From positions 1-6,252 of the forward strand of contig DIJW01000039.1 in assembly GCA_002421475.1 (NCBI GenBank): a stretch of DNA of 6,252 nt. Reading direction: 5' to 3'. The stretch is from Thiomicrospira sp. UBA5634. Lineage in GTDB: Bacteria > Pseudomonadota > Gammaproteobacteria > Thiomicrospirales > Thiomicrospiraceae. Of the stretch, positions 1 to 6,252 are shown one piece after another; positions within the stretch are counted from its first letter, which is position 1, and the number at the start of each line of letters is the position of its first letter. A model generated the notes under the pieces. It made no database searches. It was given only the letters and a program-made list of their open reading frames with translations, and was not told the DNA's origin. A program made the position numbers and the translations under genes.

Positions 1-1281
1 GGCCGTTACGTTATCTAAGAAATCAAAACTTTCCGGCGCCGCATAATGCACATTTTCAATTTTGGCAGATCCCCAACCGGTTGAGTAAAAACGTAAAGCC
101 GGATTATCTTGCAAATAAAAGCCGATTTGTTGCTCTAATATAGTTCTTGCACTGGCAAATGTTGGCTCAGTCGGCGTCATTTCACCCGAGTTTGCCTCAA
201 CCTTAATTGAGTCTTTATAACTTAACTGTGACGCAACTTTGGCTTCATCACTGCTGGATTCATGCGTCCTACCTTTAGCGAAACAAAAATCTAACCCGGA
301 CAAAACAATATTTTGACAACCTAGATAAGCTGCCACGTTTACTGCCGTATTGGTTACGGTTGGCCCTAACGAATCTAAATTGCGCGGATAATCATTTTTC
401 CAACCATATTTATTACCGGTATAACAGGTTAAACCGCTCCACTGACCTAATAACTTAGGGTTGATATGATAACCATTTAATAAAATTGACTGATCTTGAA
501 ATGCAAAAATACCTTTTGAGTTGTCAAAACTGACATCATGCGGGTCAACCGAGACATAAAAATCCGGCACGATGCCTTCTTTTTTTAAGCGTCGAGCGAT
601 ACGCGCCACTGAAAAAATAACTAACTTTGACTGATTTTGTTTAATCCACTCAATCGCATCATCCAGTGTCGGCCCACCCCCAAGCACTATAGCCGTGGCG
701 CCCTCCAAGGTTTTTTTATAGTTTTTTAACGGTAAGATGTTATCCGCCGCATTGAGTAAGCGCGCGTTTTCGAATTGGGCAGCATTTTGTCCAACAATAT
801 TTCCTTTCAAAAAATCAATATATTGGATTTCTACTTCATCCCAAAAACGATGATAGGCTGAACCCGGCTTAGCATCCATTACCGCCATAGAGCGAATAAG
901 TTGAATCTTATTTCGCACCACATAGGTTTCAAACGCCGTGTGTAAAATATTAAAATCAAAATCCGCTGATACAACCGATACTTGCTGGCCGGTCGGATCA
1001 TCACTAAACGACAACCCGAGTTTACCGTTTAGGTCGTTTAACTCAATAAACAAAAACTTTAATGTGGCCGGAAGTTTTTGTGCTTTAACATAGTTATAAA
1101 ACAAACCACTATCGGTACCTACTACCAAATAAAGCATTTCGTCCTTATCGAACAAGTCTGAAAAATGGGCTTTATAGACAGTTTCAGAGGATTGTTTTAA
1201 AAACAGATGCTGGTTAACTTCTGGGTAAAACGCTTCACCGAAAGCGTTTTTTAGCGGTGTCGATAGGGTTATATCAATCAT
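1..1281 (-). CDS. maf: Maf/DUF115 motility accessory factor, probable flagellin nonulosonate transferase (3' end missing)
   Basis: The frame is open from an ATG at 1281-1279 to the left edge: 427 codons with no stop, so the C-terminus is outside the window. Family members are usually longer (about 600-700 aa), so roughly the last third is probably missing. The N-terminal part (about residues 1-190) shows no motif I recognise. The MptE-like/DUF115 domain starts with a Rossmann-like stretch, VLGGGPTLDD at 199-208. GIVPDFYVSVDPHD follows at 236-249, then GPTVTNTAVNVAAYLG at 306-321 and the IVLSGLDFCF segment with H340 at 325-340. These are the characteristic blocks of the family. Maf proteins are needed to attach pseudaminic or legionaminic acid to Ser/Thr of flagellin in the cytoplasm before export. 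That activity is known for the family and inferred here. The position directly after a CMP-legionaminate synthetase supports it. The start is supported by a GAGGA motif 4 nt upstream. The alternative is an archaeal-type 6-hydroxymethylpterin pyrophosphokinase, which this neighbourhood makes unlikely. Confidence 0.87.
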   Translation of the reverse strand, partial: MIDITLSTPLKNAFGEAFYPEVNQHLFLKQSSETVYKAHFSDLFDKDEMLYLVVGTDSGLFYNYVKAQKLPATLKFLFIELNDLNGKLGLSFSDDPTGQQVSVVSADFDFNILHTAFETYVVRNKIQLIRSMAVMDAKPGSAYHRFWDEVEIQYIDFLKGNIVGQNAAQFENARLLNAADNILPLKNYKKTLEGATAIVLGGGPTLDDAIEWIKQNQSKLVIFSVARIARRLKKEGIVPDFYVSVDPHDVSFDNSKGIFAFQDQSILLNGYHINPKLLGQWSGLTCYTGNKYGWKNDYPRNLDSLGPTVTNTAVNVAAYLGCQNIVLSGLDFCFAKGRTHESSSDEAKVASQLSYKDSIKVEANSGEMTPTEPTFASARTILEQQIGFYLQDNPALRFYSTGWGSAKIENVHYAAPESFDFLDNVTA

Positions 1282-1365
1282 AATTTCCTCAGTACAAATT
1301 TTATTTGCCGAGATTCAAGCATAAAACAGACCAAGTTAACTTAGAGACCATCACGCCAAGTTTGA
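1282..1365 (-). other. 84-nt spacer between legF and maf
   Basis: This is the longest non-coding gap in an otherwise tightly packed gene string. It contains a perfect 10-bp palindrome, AAGTTAACTT at 1333-1342. A 7-bp direct repeat (ccaagtt on the plus strand) occurs at 1331-1337 and again at 1356-1362. No GC-rich hairpin with a T-run is present, so there is no intrinsic terminator. I could not find a -35/-10 pair with sensible spacing, nor a good sigma-28 or sigma-54 promoter. A 16-codon frame in the spacer has no ribosome-binding site and is not called. Confidence 0.5.
1286..1290 (-). promoter_or_regulatory. Ribosome-binding site of maf
   Basis: On the minus strand GAGGA lies 4 nt before the ATG at 1281. 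It is the clearest Shine-Dalgarno match in the window and fixes the maf start. Because maf is separated from legF by 84 nt, this site suggests that maf initiates independently and is not translationally coupled. Confidence 0.75.
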
Positions 1366-2073
1366 TCAGCGTTTTGATACCACAAACTCGGCATATTCAA
1401 AATCTTCAGCATAATCAATATCCACCGAAAACTGTTTAGCCATTTCATAAGCAAAGGTTCCGTGAGAAAGGTAAAAGGTTTTTTCCGCCATGATGTCGTT
1501 AATCCTGCCACACATAACCGCACCATTTAACTGGTAACGTTTAGGCAAATCTTGGCTACGGGTTTTAAGTTGATCCAGCTGATTGGCAATAAAGTTGTCT
1601 AAGCAATGATCTTCCGGCAAGGTCATTGTCCACTCCACCGGGTGATCAAGGGGTGTGACGGATACAACCGATCTAACCTTGGGCTTGTGCAATAAATCAA
1701 AAGCCTGCTTAATATGAATCGACTGCCTTAACGGAGAAGTCGGTTGCAACAACATAAGGTATTCGTAATGACGCCCTTGAGCAGCCAGTTTATTAATTGT
1801 GTCTGCCAAAACATCAAATGTGGAGGCGGTGTCACTTGCCAATTCTGCCGGTCTTAAAAATGGCACATCCGCACCGCAACCCAGTGCAATTTCAGCAACC
1901 GATTGAGCATCGGTTGAAACCACAATATCCATATCAAGTTTAGCGTTTTTTGCCGCATCGATCGTCCAGCAAATTAATGGTTTACCCGCCAGTAATTTGA
2001 TATTTTTATGCGGCAAACGTTTACTGCCGGCGCGTGCCGGGATAATTGCCAAAATATTGTTTGGTTTAGTCAA
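1366..2073 (-). CDS. legF: CMP-legionaminic acid synthetase (CMP-nonulosonate cytidylyltransferase, NeuA/PtmB family)
   Basis: This enzyme activates a nonulosonic acid with CTP, giving the CMP-sugar donor plus pyrophosphate, in the cytoplasm. Counting 235 residues from the TTG start, the family motifs are: the nucleotide-binding IIPARAGSK at 10-18, VVSTD at about 51-55, QPTSPLR at 110-116, NGAVM at 183-187, and the metal-binding pair D218/D220 in SVDIDYAEDF near the C-terminus. The length is normal for a single-domain NeuA. The TTG at 2073 is chosen because AAAGGTGG sits exactly 5 nt before it. The longer alternative, GTG at 2082 (238 aa), lies inside that motif and has no good site of its own. 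The motifs do not separate Neu5Ac from legionaminate or pseudaminate; the legionaminate reading rests on the PtmE and NeuC-type neighbours. Confidence 0.9.
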   Translation of the reverse strand: MTKPNNILAIIPARAGSKRLPHKNIKLLAGKPLICWTIDAAKNAKLDMDIVVSTDAQSVAEIALGCGADVPFLRPAELASDTASTFDVLADTINKLAAQGRHYEYLMLLQPTSPLRQSIHIKQAFDLLHKPKVRSVVSVTPLDHPVEWTMTLPEDHCLDNFIANQLDQLKTRSQDLPKRYQLNGAVMCGRINDIMAEKTFYLSHGTFAYEMAKQFSVDIDYAEDFEYAEFVVSKR

Positions 2074-2078
2074 TCTGT

Positions 2079-2086
2079 CCACCTTT
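2079..2086 (-). promoter_or_regulatory. Ribosome-binding site deciding the legF start
   Basis: The minus strand reads AAAGGTGG, 5 nt before the TTG at 2073. The site overlaps the last two bases of the ptmE TAA stop (2087-2085), which suggests that ribosomes finishing ptmE reinitiate on legF. The GTG inside the motif is the start a longest-frame rule would choose. Confidence 0.6.
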
Positions 2087-3161
2087 ATCGCGCACCGGCA
2101 TTCGGAGTACGTTTTTGAAAGTGCACTTCATAATCAGCCTGTGCCTGATAATAATCCGGCATTTGGCCAATATCCATCCAATATTCAGTTAGCGGAAATC
2201 CGCCAACCGTTTTATTTTCAGCCAAGGCTTTTTCAATTAATGATGTCATATCGTAGTAGGTATTTGCCGGCATTAAATCCAGTGCCTGCGGGCTTATGGC
2301 GTAAATACCGGCATTGACAAAATAACGATAAATCGGCTTTTCGACTAACTGGTTAATCTGGTGCCCGGTCATTTCGATCACGCCATAAGGTACTTGTTGC
2401 GAATACTCGCGCATACAGGCACTAATAATGTCGCCATTATCTTGATGAAATTTAAGTAATGCTTTCAAATCAATCTTGGTGAGTAAATCACCATTCATCA
2501 CGATAAACGGTTCAGTGAGTTTTTCAGGTAATAACGATAAGGCACCGGCGGTACCCATGCGTTCGGTTTCTTCAACATAATGAATCCGTACCCCGAACTG
2601 CTCGCCATCACCAAAATAATCACGAATCTGTTGGCCTAAATAATTTATACAAAAGTAAAAATCCTCAAATCCTTGCTCGGCAATATGTCGCACAATCGTT
2701 TCCAATATCGGCTGATTGCCGACCGGCAACATTGGTTTTGGTATATTTTCTGTCAAAGGCCGTAACCGTGTTCCCATGCCACCTAACATCAAAACCACCG
2801 CGTTCGGCAAAGTTGAGGGGGCTTTCTTTTGATAAAACAGTCCCACAATACGTTTGTTTTCATCCACAATCGGCAAATGGCGTAATTGATACTTATCAAT
2901 CCGTTTTTGCCAAAGCAAAAATTTTTCTTGCGTTGAACCAACCGTAGGATGTTGGTTCATGACATTTTCAATGGCCGCATCTAACGAAAAACCTTTTAAT
3001 AGTCCGCGTCGAATATCGCCATCTGTCACTGTCCCCAGCAAAACCTGTTCAGCTGAGACGACTAAAGCGATTTGAAGCGCCGCTTTATCCATGACGCCTA
3101 AGGTGTCTTTGATCGAGCTTTGCGGCGTTACAGCAATTAACTTCCAATCATGCAGATTCAC
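2085..3161 (-). CDS. ptmE: CBS-domain sugar-1-phosphate nucleotidyltransferase, probable GlcN-1-P guanylyltransferase
   Basis: The protein has 358 residues. The N-terminal part (about 10-112) is a tandem CBS pair, with GTVTDGDIRRGLL at 43-55 and RHLPIVDENKRIVGLF at 94-109. A nucleotidyltransferase domain follows. It has GGMGTRLRPLT at 127-137 with K142-P143, the metal-binding NGD at 223-225, EKP at 274-276, NAGIY at 283-287 and WMDIG at 328-332. In C. jejuni the homologue PtmE makes GDP-glucosamine from GlcN-1-P and GTP, which starts the GDP-linked legionaminate route. Nucleotide preference cannot be read from these motifs, so the function here is inferred from architecture and context. The CBS pair may bind an adenine or guanine nucleotide to tune activity. 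The start is GTG at 3161, the first possible start after an in-frame stop, with AAGGA 7 nt upstream. The gene begins 14 nt after legG. An alternative is another hexose-1-phosphate nucleotidyltransferase for a surface polysaccharide. Confidence 0.87.
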   Translation of the reverse strand: MNLHDWKLIAVTPQSSIKDTLGVMDKAALQIALVVSAEQVLLGTVTDGDIRRGLLKGFSLDAAIENVMNQHPTVGSTQEKFLLWQKRIDKYQLRHLPIVDENKRIVGLFYQKKAPSTLPNAVVLMLGGMGTRLRPLTENIPKPMLPVGNQPILETIVRHIAEQGFEDFYFCINYLGQQIRDYFGDGEQFGVRIHYVEETERMGTAGALSLLPEKLTEPFIVMNGDLLTKIDLKALLKFHQDNGDIISACMREYSQQVPYGVIEMTGHQINQLVEKPIYRYFVNAGIYAISPQALDLMPANTYYDMTSLIEKALAENKTVGGFPLTEYWMDIGQMPDYYQAQADYEVHFQKRTPNAGAR

Positions 3162-3175
3162 GGCTCTTTCCTTTT

Positions 3176-4357
3176 TTAACTGATCACAGTTGGTTTAACG
3201 GTTAAATCATAAAATTCTTTTGTATTTAAACCTTGCAGCACAATCTGCGCCAACACTTGTGTCATCATCTGCGCACTGTTACCGGCACCATAAACACTGA
3301 CCTTTTTCGTCGCTATCGCCCGGAATTGTTCGCTTATCGCAGCGTTAATTGCTTGTTGAATAGCCGTGCAGGATTCTGCACAATCAATAATTGAGGGAGC
3401 ACGTAAACGCCCATCTTGTCGACTACCAATATTCACTGTCGCAGTACCTAAAGCCGGGGCTTCAATAATCCCGCTGGACGAGTTGCCAATCACCACATCC
3501 GCCAACGCCATCACACTTAAATAACGTAACGAACCCAATGAGCTAAACAGCTGGACATTTAAGTTAGTCGTTTGCATCCATTGTTTAATCATCTGATGCA
3601 TGGCTTCGCCTTGCGCATCGGCATTCGGTGCAGTCCAGACTATCGTTGCCTGTGGAAAATCAGCCAATGCAGAAAATAAGTTTTTTAACGCTTCAACGCC
3701 CCCAACCGTTCCCCAAGTAACCGGATGATAGGTAATAAGAAACAAGGGTGAATTCAGCGGCATATTTAAATCCGCCGCTAATTGCTCCCGACTGAGCAAT
3801 GTAAGGTGATGGATTAAATCCAGGCCTGGTGCACCGACATTAAACACCCGATCCGGCTGTTCACCCATTTGAATCACCCTTTGGCGATAAGATTCCGCCG
3901 CAGTAAAATGCACACTGGCCATTTTTGTGATCGCATGGCGAATTGACTCGTCAACCGCACCGAAGGTTAATTCGCCACCGTGAATATGCGCGATCGGGAT
4001 ATTCATTAATAATGCGGCTTGCGCCGCGGCCAGCATTTCATAACGATCACCAAGTATCACCAGAATATCCGGCTTGAGATGTTGCAACGCATCAGCAAAA
4101 CCAACCAGTCCTTTTGCAACTGACTTAATGATCGCAACGGAATCATCACCCTCTTCCAGCATTTCAACTCGCGCATCGACTTGAAAACCGTCAGCTAAAA
4201 TTTGATTAACTGTCATACCATGCTTAGCAGATAAGTGCGCTGCACAAGCAATCACTTGAAGCTGTAACGTTTGCGTATTTTGGATGGTTGACATTAACCG
4301 ACTTAACAAGCCATATTCGGCACGTGTTCCGGTTACCACACAGATTTTTCGTAACAT
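3176..4357 (-). CDS. legG: Hydrolysing NDP-sugar 2-epimerase (NeuC family), probable GDP-linked legionaminate-pathway epimerase
   Basis: The protein has 393 residues from the ATG at 4357. Members of this family invert C2 of an NDP-HexNAc-type sugar and hydrolyse off the nucleotide. In the legionaminate pathway the product is 2,4-diacetamido-2,4,6-trideoxy-mannose. The fold is GT-B-like. Motifs are TGTRAEYG at 9-16, LGDRYE at 102-107, HIHGGELTFGAVDE at 124-137, TYHPVT at 209-214, GNSSSGIIEAP at 291-301 and NIGSRQDGR at 309-317, all intact. The frame can be extended by 20 codons to 4417, but that would overlap legI by 59 nt and add a basic, atypical N-terminus. MLRKICVVTGTRAEYG is the family's usual beginning. 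Only one base separates the legI TAA from this ATG, and there is no Shine-Dalgarno motif, so translation probably depends on coupling. Motifs alone do not exclude UDP-GlcNAc as substrate, as in true NeuC. Confidence 0.9.
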   Translation of the reverse strand: MLRKICVVTGTRAEYGLLSRLMSTIQNTQTLQLQVIACAAHLSAKHGMTVNQILADGFQVDARVEMLEEGDDSVAIIKSVAKGLVGFADALQHLKPDILVILGDRYEMLAAAQAALLMNIPIAHIHGGELTFGAVDESIRHAITKMASVHFTAAESYRQRVIQMGEQPDRVFNVGAPGLDLIHHLTLLSREQLAADLNMPLNSPLFLITYHPVTWGTVGGVEALKNLFSALADFPQATIVWTAPNADAQGEAMHQMIKQWMQTTNLNVQLFSSLGSLRYLSVMALADVVIGNSSSGIIEAPALGTATVNIGSRQDGRLRAPSIIDCAESCTAIQQAINAAISEQFRAIATKKVSVYGAGNSAQMMTQVLAQIVLQGLNTKEFYDLTVKPTVIS

Positions 4358-4358
4358 G

Positions 4359-5387
4359 TTATGGTTCAATTTCAATCCCTGCACCCGCTTGAAAAGTAGC
4401 GACCGCCGTTTTACCAATCAGCTCGTCCCAAAATTTAGCTTCCAGCCCTTTATCGCTGCGTTTTAAGGTCAAGTTTTGTGGCGAAAAAACCTCTCCTTTC
4501 TGAATAAGGGTTTTAGCCACAATGCGTTTTCTAGCTATCGCAATATTGCCTTTTTCGGAGTTTGAAGGTTGCTTGTCTGCAGATCCCAACGCTAACTCAA
4601 TGTGACGAATGGCGCTCACCATCGCTTTCAACTCCGAAGGGTCAAGACTGGCTTTGTGATCCGGCCCGGGTAAGGTTTTATCTAACGTGAAATGTTTTTC
4701 AATCACCTGAGCGCCGAGTGCGACCGCTGCAATCGGCACCTCAATACCTAATGAATGGTCAGACAGACCCACTGATACATCAAGTTCACTGGCTAAGGTT
4801 CGCATCGCGCGTAAATTAACATCTTCATACGGCGTTGGGTAAGCGGTATTGGCGTGTAAAACGATAAGATTTTTCTTGCCTAAACCAGCTTGAAGCAAGG
4901 TGTTGACAGCCAGCTTTATTTCAGCCAAATTTCCCATGCCGGTCGATAAAATCGTCGACTGGTTTAAAGCAGCAATCGCCCGTAAATACGGAATCGACAA
5001 CAGCTCCCCGGAGGGGATTTTCCAGCGCTGCATACCTAGTCCGTGTAATAAAGTAATGCTCGGCATATCAAAAGCCGTCGACATAAATTCAATGCCTTGT
5101 TGCCGGCAATAATCAAACAGCAGATGATGATCCGCATCCGTTAATTCCAGCCGTTTTAACATTGCAAACTGACTTTCTTTAACACCGGTATTAGCCGTTT
5201 GATAGGCAGCCTGTTCGGCCGTTTCCGTCACCAGTTCTTCGGTTTTAAACGTTTGAAACTTAACCGCATCAGCACCGGCCACAACTGCCGCATCCACCAG
5301 TTTTTTGGCCATCTCGATGGAACCATTATGGTTTACGCCTGCTTCAGCAATGATAAATACACGGTTATTTTTCGATTGCAAGCCCAT
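4359..5387 (-). CDS. legI: Legionaminic acid synthase (NeuB family, PEP-condensing)
   Basis: This enzyme condenses a 2-acylamido mannose-type sugar with phosphoenolpyruvate to form a nine-carbon nonulosonic acid. Counted from the ATG at 5387 it has 342 residues. The TIM-barrel part carries IIAEAGVNHNG at 12-22, KFQTFK at 43-48, KIPSGE at 123-128, STGMG at 148-152, GLSDHSLG at 207-214 and IEKHFTLDK at 229-237. Its E230/H232 match the catalytic-site EKHF of characterised NeuB proteins, and GPDHKASL follows. The C-terminal SAF/antifreeze-like domain begins around 285 with ARKRIVAK and ends at GIEIEP. The length is typical and no key motif is missing. ATG at 5387 is preferred over GTG at 5396 because AAAGGTGG lies 5 nt before it and contains that GTG. 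Choice of LegI over NeuB or PseI follows from the NeuC-type epimerase and PtmE next door, not from the synthase itself. Confidence 0.92.
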   Translation of the reverse strand: MGLQSKNNRVFIIAEAGVNHNGSIEMAKKLVDAAVVAGADAVKFQTFKTEELVTETAEQAAYQTANTGVKESQFAMLKRLELTDADHHLLFDYCRQQGIEFMSTAFDMPSITLLHGLGMQRWKIPSGELLSIPYLRAIAALNQSTILSTGMGNLAEIKLAVNTLLQAGLGKKNLIVLHANTAYPTPYEDVNLRAMRTLASELDVSVGLSDHSLGIEVPIAAVALGAQVIEKHFTLDKTLPGPDHKASLDPSELKAMVSAIRHIELALGSADKQPSNSEKGNIAIARKRIVAKTLIQKGEVFSPQNLTLKRSDKGLEAKFWDELIGKTAVATFQAGAGIEIEP

Positions 5388-5392
5388 CAAAA

Positions 5393-5400
5393 CCACCTTT
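5393..5400 (-). promoter_or_regulatory. Ribosome-binding site deciding the legI start
   Basis: AAAGGTGG on the minus strand lies 5 nt before the ATG at 5387, within the 27-nt gap after the hydrolase gene. The motif and spacing are identical to those before legF. The GTG at 5396 is part of the motif and so is unlikely to be the start codon. Confidence 0.7.
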
Positions 5401-5414
5401 CATTTTATTCAACA

Positions 5415-6252
5415 TCACTGTTTAACTAGCACCTTACCGGTCACAAAATCACCGTCAAGATCAAAAAAATACGCAGTATCATTCAATTGATACACCGCCT
5501 GTTTTAACTGCTGATTAGGTTCAAATGTTGGATTGATTTGTTGAAGATAATCATAAGCCACATCAAAAAACTTCAGCATCGACATCCCCATGCCATGTCC
5601 CATATTTTTTATTAATGAACCATCAATATCGCCTTCCGTTAACACATTCATCATCACATTTTTAAAACCGAGTTCTGCCATATTTTTCGCCATCTCGATT
5701 TTGTCTGCGGTATTAGCGACATCATCATATTCAGCATGATAAAAAAGATAAAAAGTATCTTGTCCACCTTGATGCAACATTTGTGAAAGTTGCCCATGCG
5801 TAAAGGATCTTATCTCTACCCGATCACCGCTAAATGAGTAAGGTAAGCCCGGTTTAAGTGTCCAGGGCGTCTTGGTATTAACGTGTAATGTCACACCGCG
5901 GTGAATTTTATGAATACCTTCCGGTAACTGAAGTTCCGTTCCGACCACGTATTTCATATTTGGATGCGCCCAAGAGGAATTATCAAATACAGCGCGCACC
6001 AACCCGGGATAAATTTTGGTGACTAAGTTAGCCAAATAACCGCCATAAGATGAGCCCACCAAAATAATATTTTCTGCGTTCAAATCAAAACGTTTAATCG
6101 CATCTTGTATGGCATTCACAATATCAATCGCCGCCAAAATACCAAAGTTTTGATATTCATTTTTAGTGGGTATATACGCAGCTTGTAATATGATTTCAGC
6201 ATCATTTTTTACCAAAAGCTCACTTAAAGCCTCAAGAGAGGGTTCACCAACT
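5415..6252 (-). CDS. DUF2920-like alpha/beta hydrolase of unknown function (5' end missing)
   Basis: The frame stays open to the right edge, so the true start is outside the window. A TTG at 6215 is in frame, but 12 further sense codons precede it, so it is probably internal. About 279 codons are visible. Numbering from that TTG, LVGSSYGGYL at 52-61 is a GxSxG nucleophile elbow with Ser56 (codon 6050-6048). YHAEYDDVANTADK at 159-172 looks like the acid loop (D164 or D165), and NMGHGMG at 204-210 supplies His207, so a complete Ser-Asp-His triad is plausible. A beta-rich tail (about 237-266) follows the hydrolase core. No membrane segment is visible. It resembles the DUF2920-type hydrolases I recall from Campylobacter flagellar glycosylation loci, whose reaction is unknown as far as I know. 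Its position 27 nt before legI suggests a role in nonulosonate tailoring, for example an acyl transfer or deacylation; this is inference. A prolyl-oligopeptidase-like peptidase or esterase is the main alternative. Confidence 0.75.
   Translation of the reverse strand, partial: VGEPSLEALSELLVKNDAEIILQAAYIPTKNEYQNFGILAAIDIVNAIQDAIKRFDLNAENIILVGSSYGGYLANLVTKIYPGLVRAVFDNSSWAHPNMKYVVGTELQLPEGIHKIHRGVTLHVNTKTPWTLKPGLPYSFSGDRVEIRSFTHGQLSQMLHQGGQDTFYLFYHAEYDDVANTADKIEMAKNMAELGFKNVMMNVLTEGDIDGSLIKNMGHGMGMSMLKFFDVAYDYLQQINPTFEPNQQLKQAVYQLNDTAYFFDLDGDFVTGKVLVKQ

Noticed and set aside
580..727. Homopolymer runs in maf (A7 at 580-586 and 711-717, A6 at 722-727, G5 at 677-681 on the coding strand) as phase-variation switches
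   Set aside because: Campylobacter maf genes do phase-vary through homopolymeric G tracts, but these runs are too short to be convincing and are ordinary for Lys-rich coding sequence.
1282..1365. A 16-codon leader peptide or an intrinsic terminator between legF and maf
   Set aside because: The short frame has no ribosome-binding site or regulatory codon run, and the spacer has no GC-rich hairpin followed by a T-run.
1341..1526. Minus-strand open frame of 61 codons overlapping the 3' end of legF
   Set aside because: It lies in another frame of a well-supported gene, has no recognisable motif or ribosome-binding site, and is shadow coding.
1997..2317. Plus-strand open frame of 106 codons
   Set aside because: It is antisense to ptmE and legF, has no family resemblance, and covers conserved catalytic codons of those genes on the other strand.
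4358..4417. Longer legG starting 20 codons upstream
   Set aside because: It would overlap legI by 59 nt and add a basic N-terminus not seen in the family. The ATG at 4357 gives the canonical start just before the TGTRAEY motif.
1366..5387. Pathway for N-acetylneuraminic acid or pseudaminic acid
   Set aside because: Pseudaminate uses PseG rather than a NeuC homologue. Neu5Ac synthesis does not need a PtmE-type nucleotidyltransferase. The NeuB, NeuC and NeuA motifs alone would not exclude Neu5Ac, so this is rejected on context only.
5199..5490. Two overlapping plus-strand open frames of 76 and 61 codons
   Set aside because: Both are antisense to the legI start and the hydrolase end, have no motif, and overlap each other in different frames.

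Overview
The window is a one-directional stretch of minus-strand genes. It encodes the late part of a nonulosonic (sialic-acid-like) sugar pathway, followed by a transferase that probably places the sugar on flagellin. Read in the direction of transcription (right to left) it holds: the 3' part of a DUF2920-type alpha/beta hydrolase, cut by the right edge; a NeuB-family synthase (legI); a hydrolysing NeuC-family 2-epimerase (legG); a CBS-domain sugar-1-phosphate nucleotidyltransferase of the PtmE type; a CMP-nonulosonate cytidylyltransferase (legF/ptmB); and the 5' part of a Maf/DUF115 motility accessory factor, cut by the left edge.

Gaps between the first five genes are 27, 1, 14 and about 11 nt, so they look like one transcription unit with translational coupling. 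An 84-nt gap precedes maf, which has its own strong ribosome-binding site. No terminator, tRNA, rRNA, mobile element, CRISPR array or convincing promoter was seen. The plus strand carries only shadow frames.

The combination of a NeuC-type epimerase with a PtmE-type nucleotidyltransferase points to legionaminic acid made from GDP-linked precursors, as worked out in Campylobacter jejuni. It fits sialic acid or pseudaminic acid less well; pseudaminic acid uses PseG rather than a NeuC homologue. The proposed flow is: PtmE makes GDP-GlcN from GlcN-1-P; a dehydratase, an aminotransferase and an N-acetyltransferase not present here act next; LegG releases the 2-epimerised 2,4-diacetamido-2,4,6-trideoxy-mannose; LegI condenses it with PEP; LegF activates the product with CTP; and Maf transfers it to Ser/Thr of flagellin. 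The hydrolase may tailor the sugar or its acyl groups, but this is unproven.

The gene order resembles the C. jejuni neuB2-neuC2-ptmE-(Cj1330)-ptmB block, but no gene lies between ptmE and ptmB here. Base composition looks moderate (roughly mid-40s % GC by eye), which is higher than Campylobacter. The source is probably a flagellated Gram-negative, possibly a gammaproteobacterium, but the sequence alone does not settle this.
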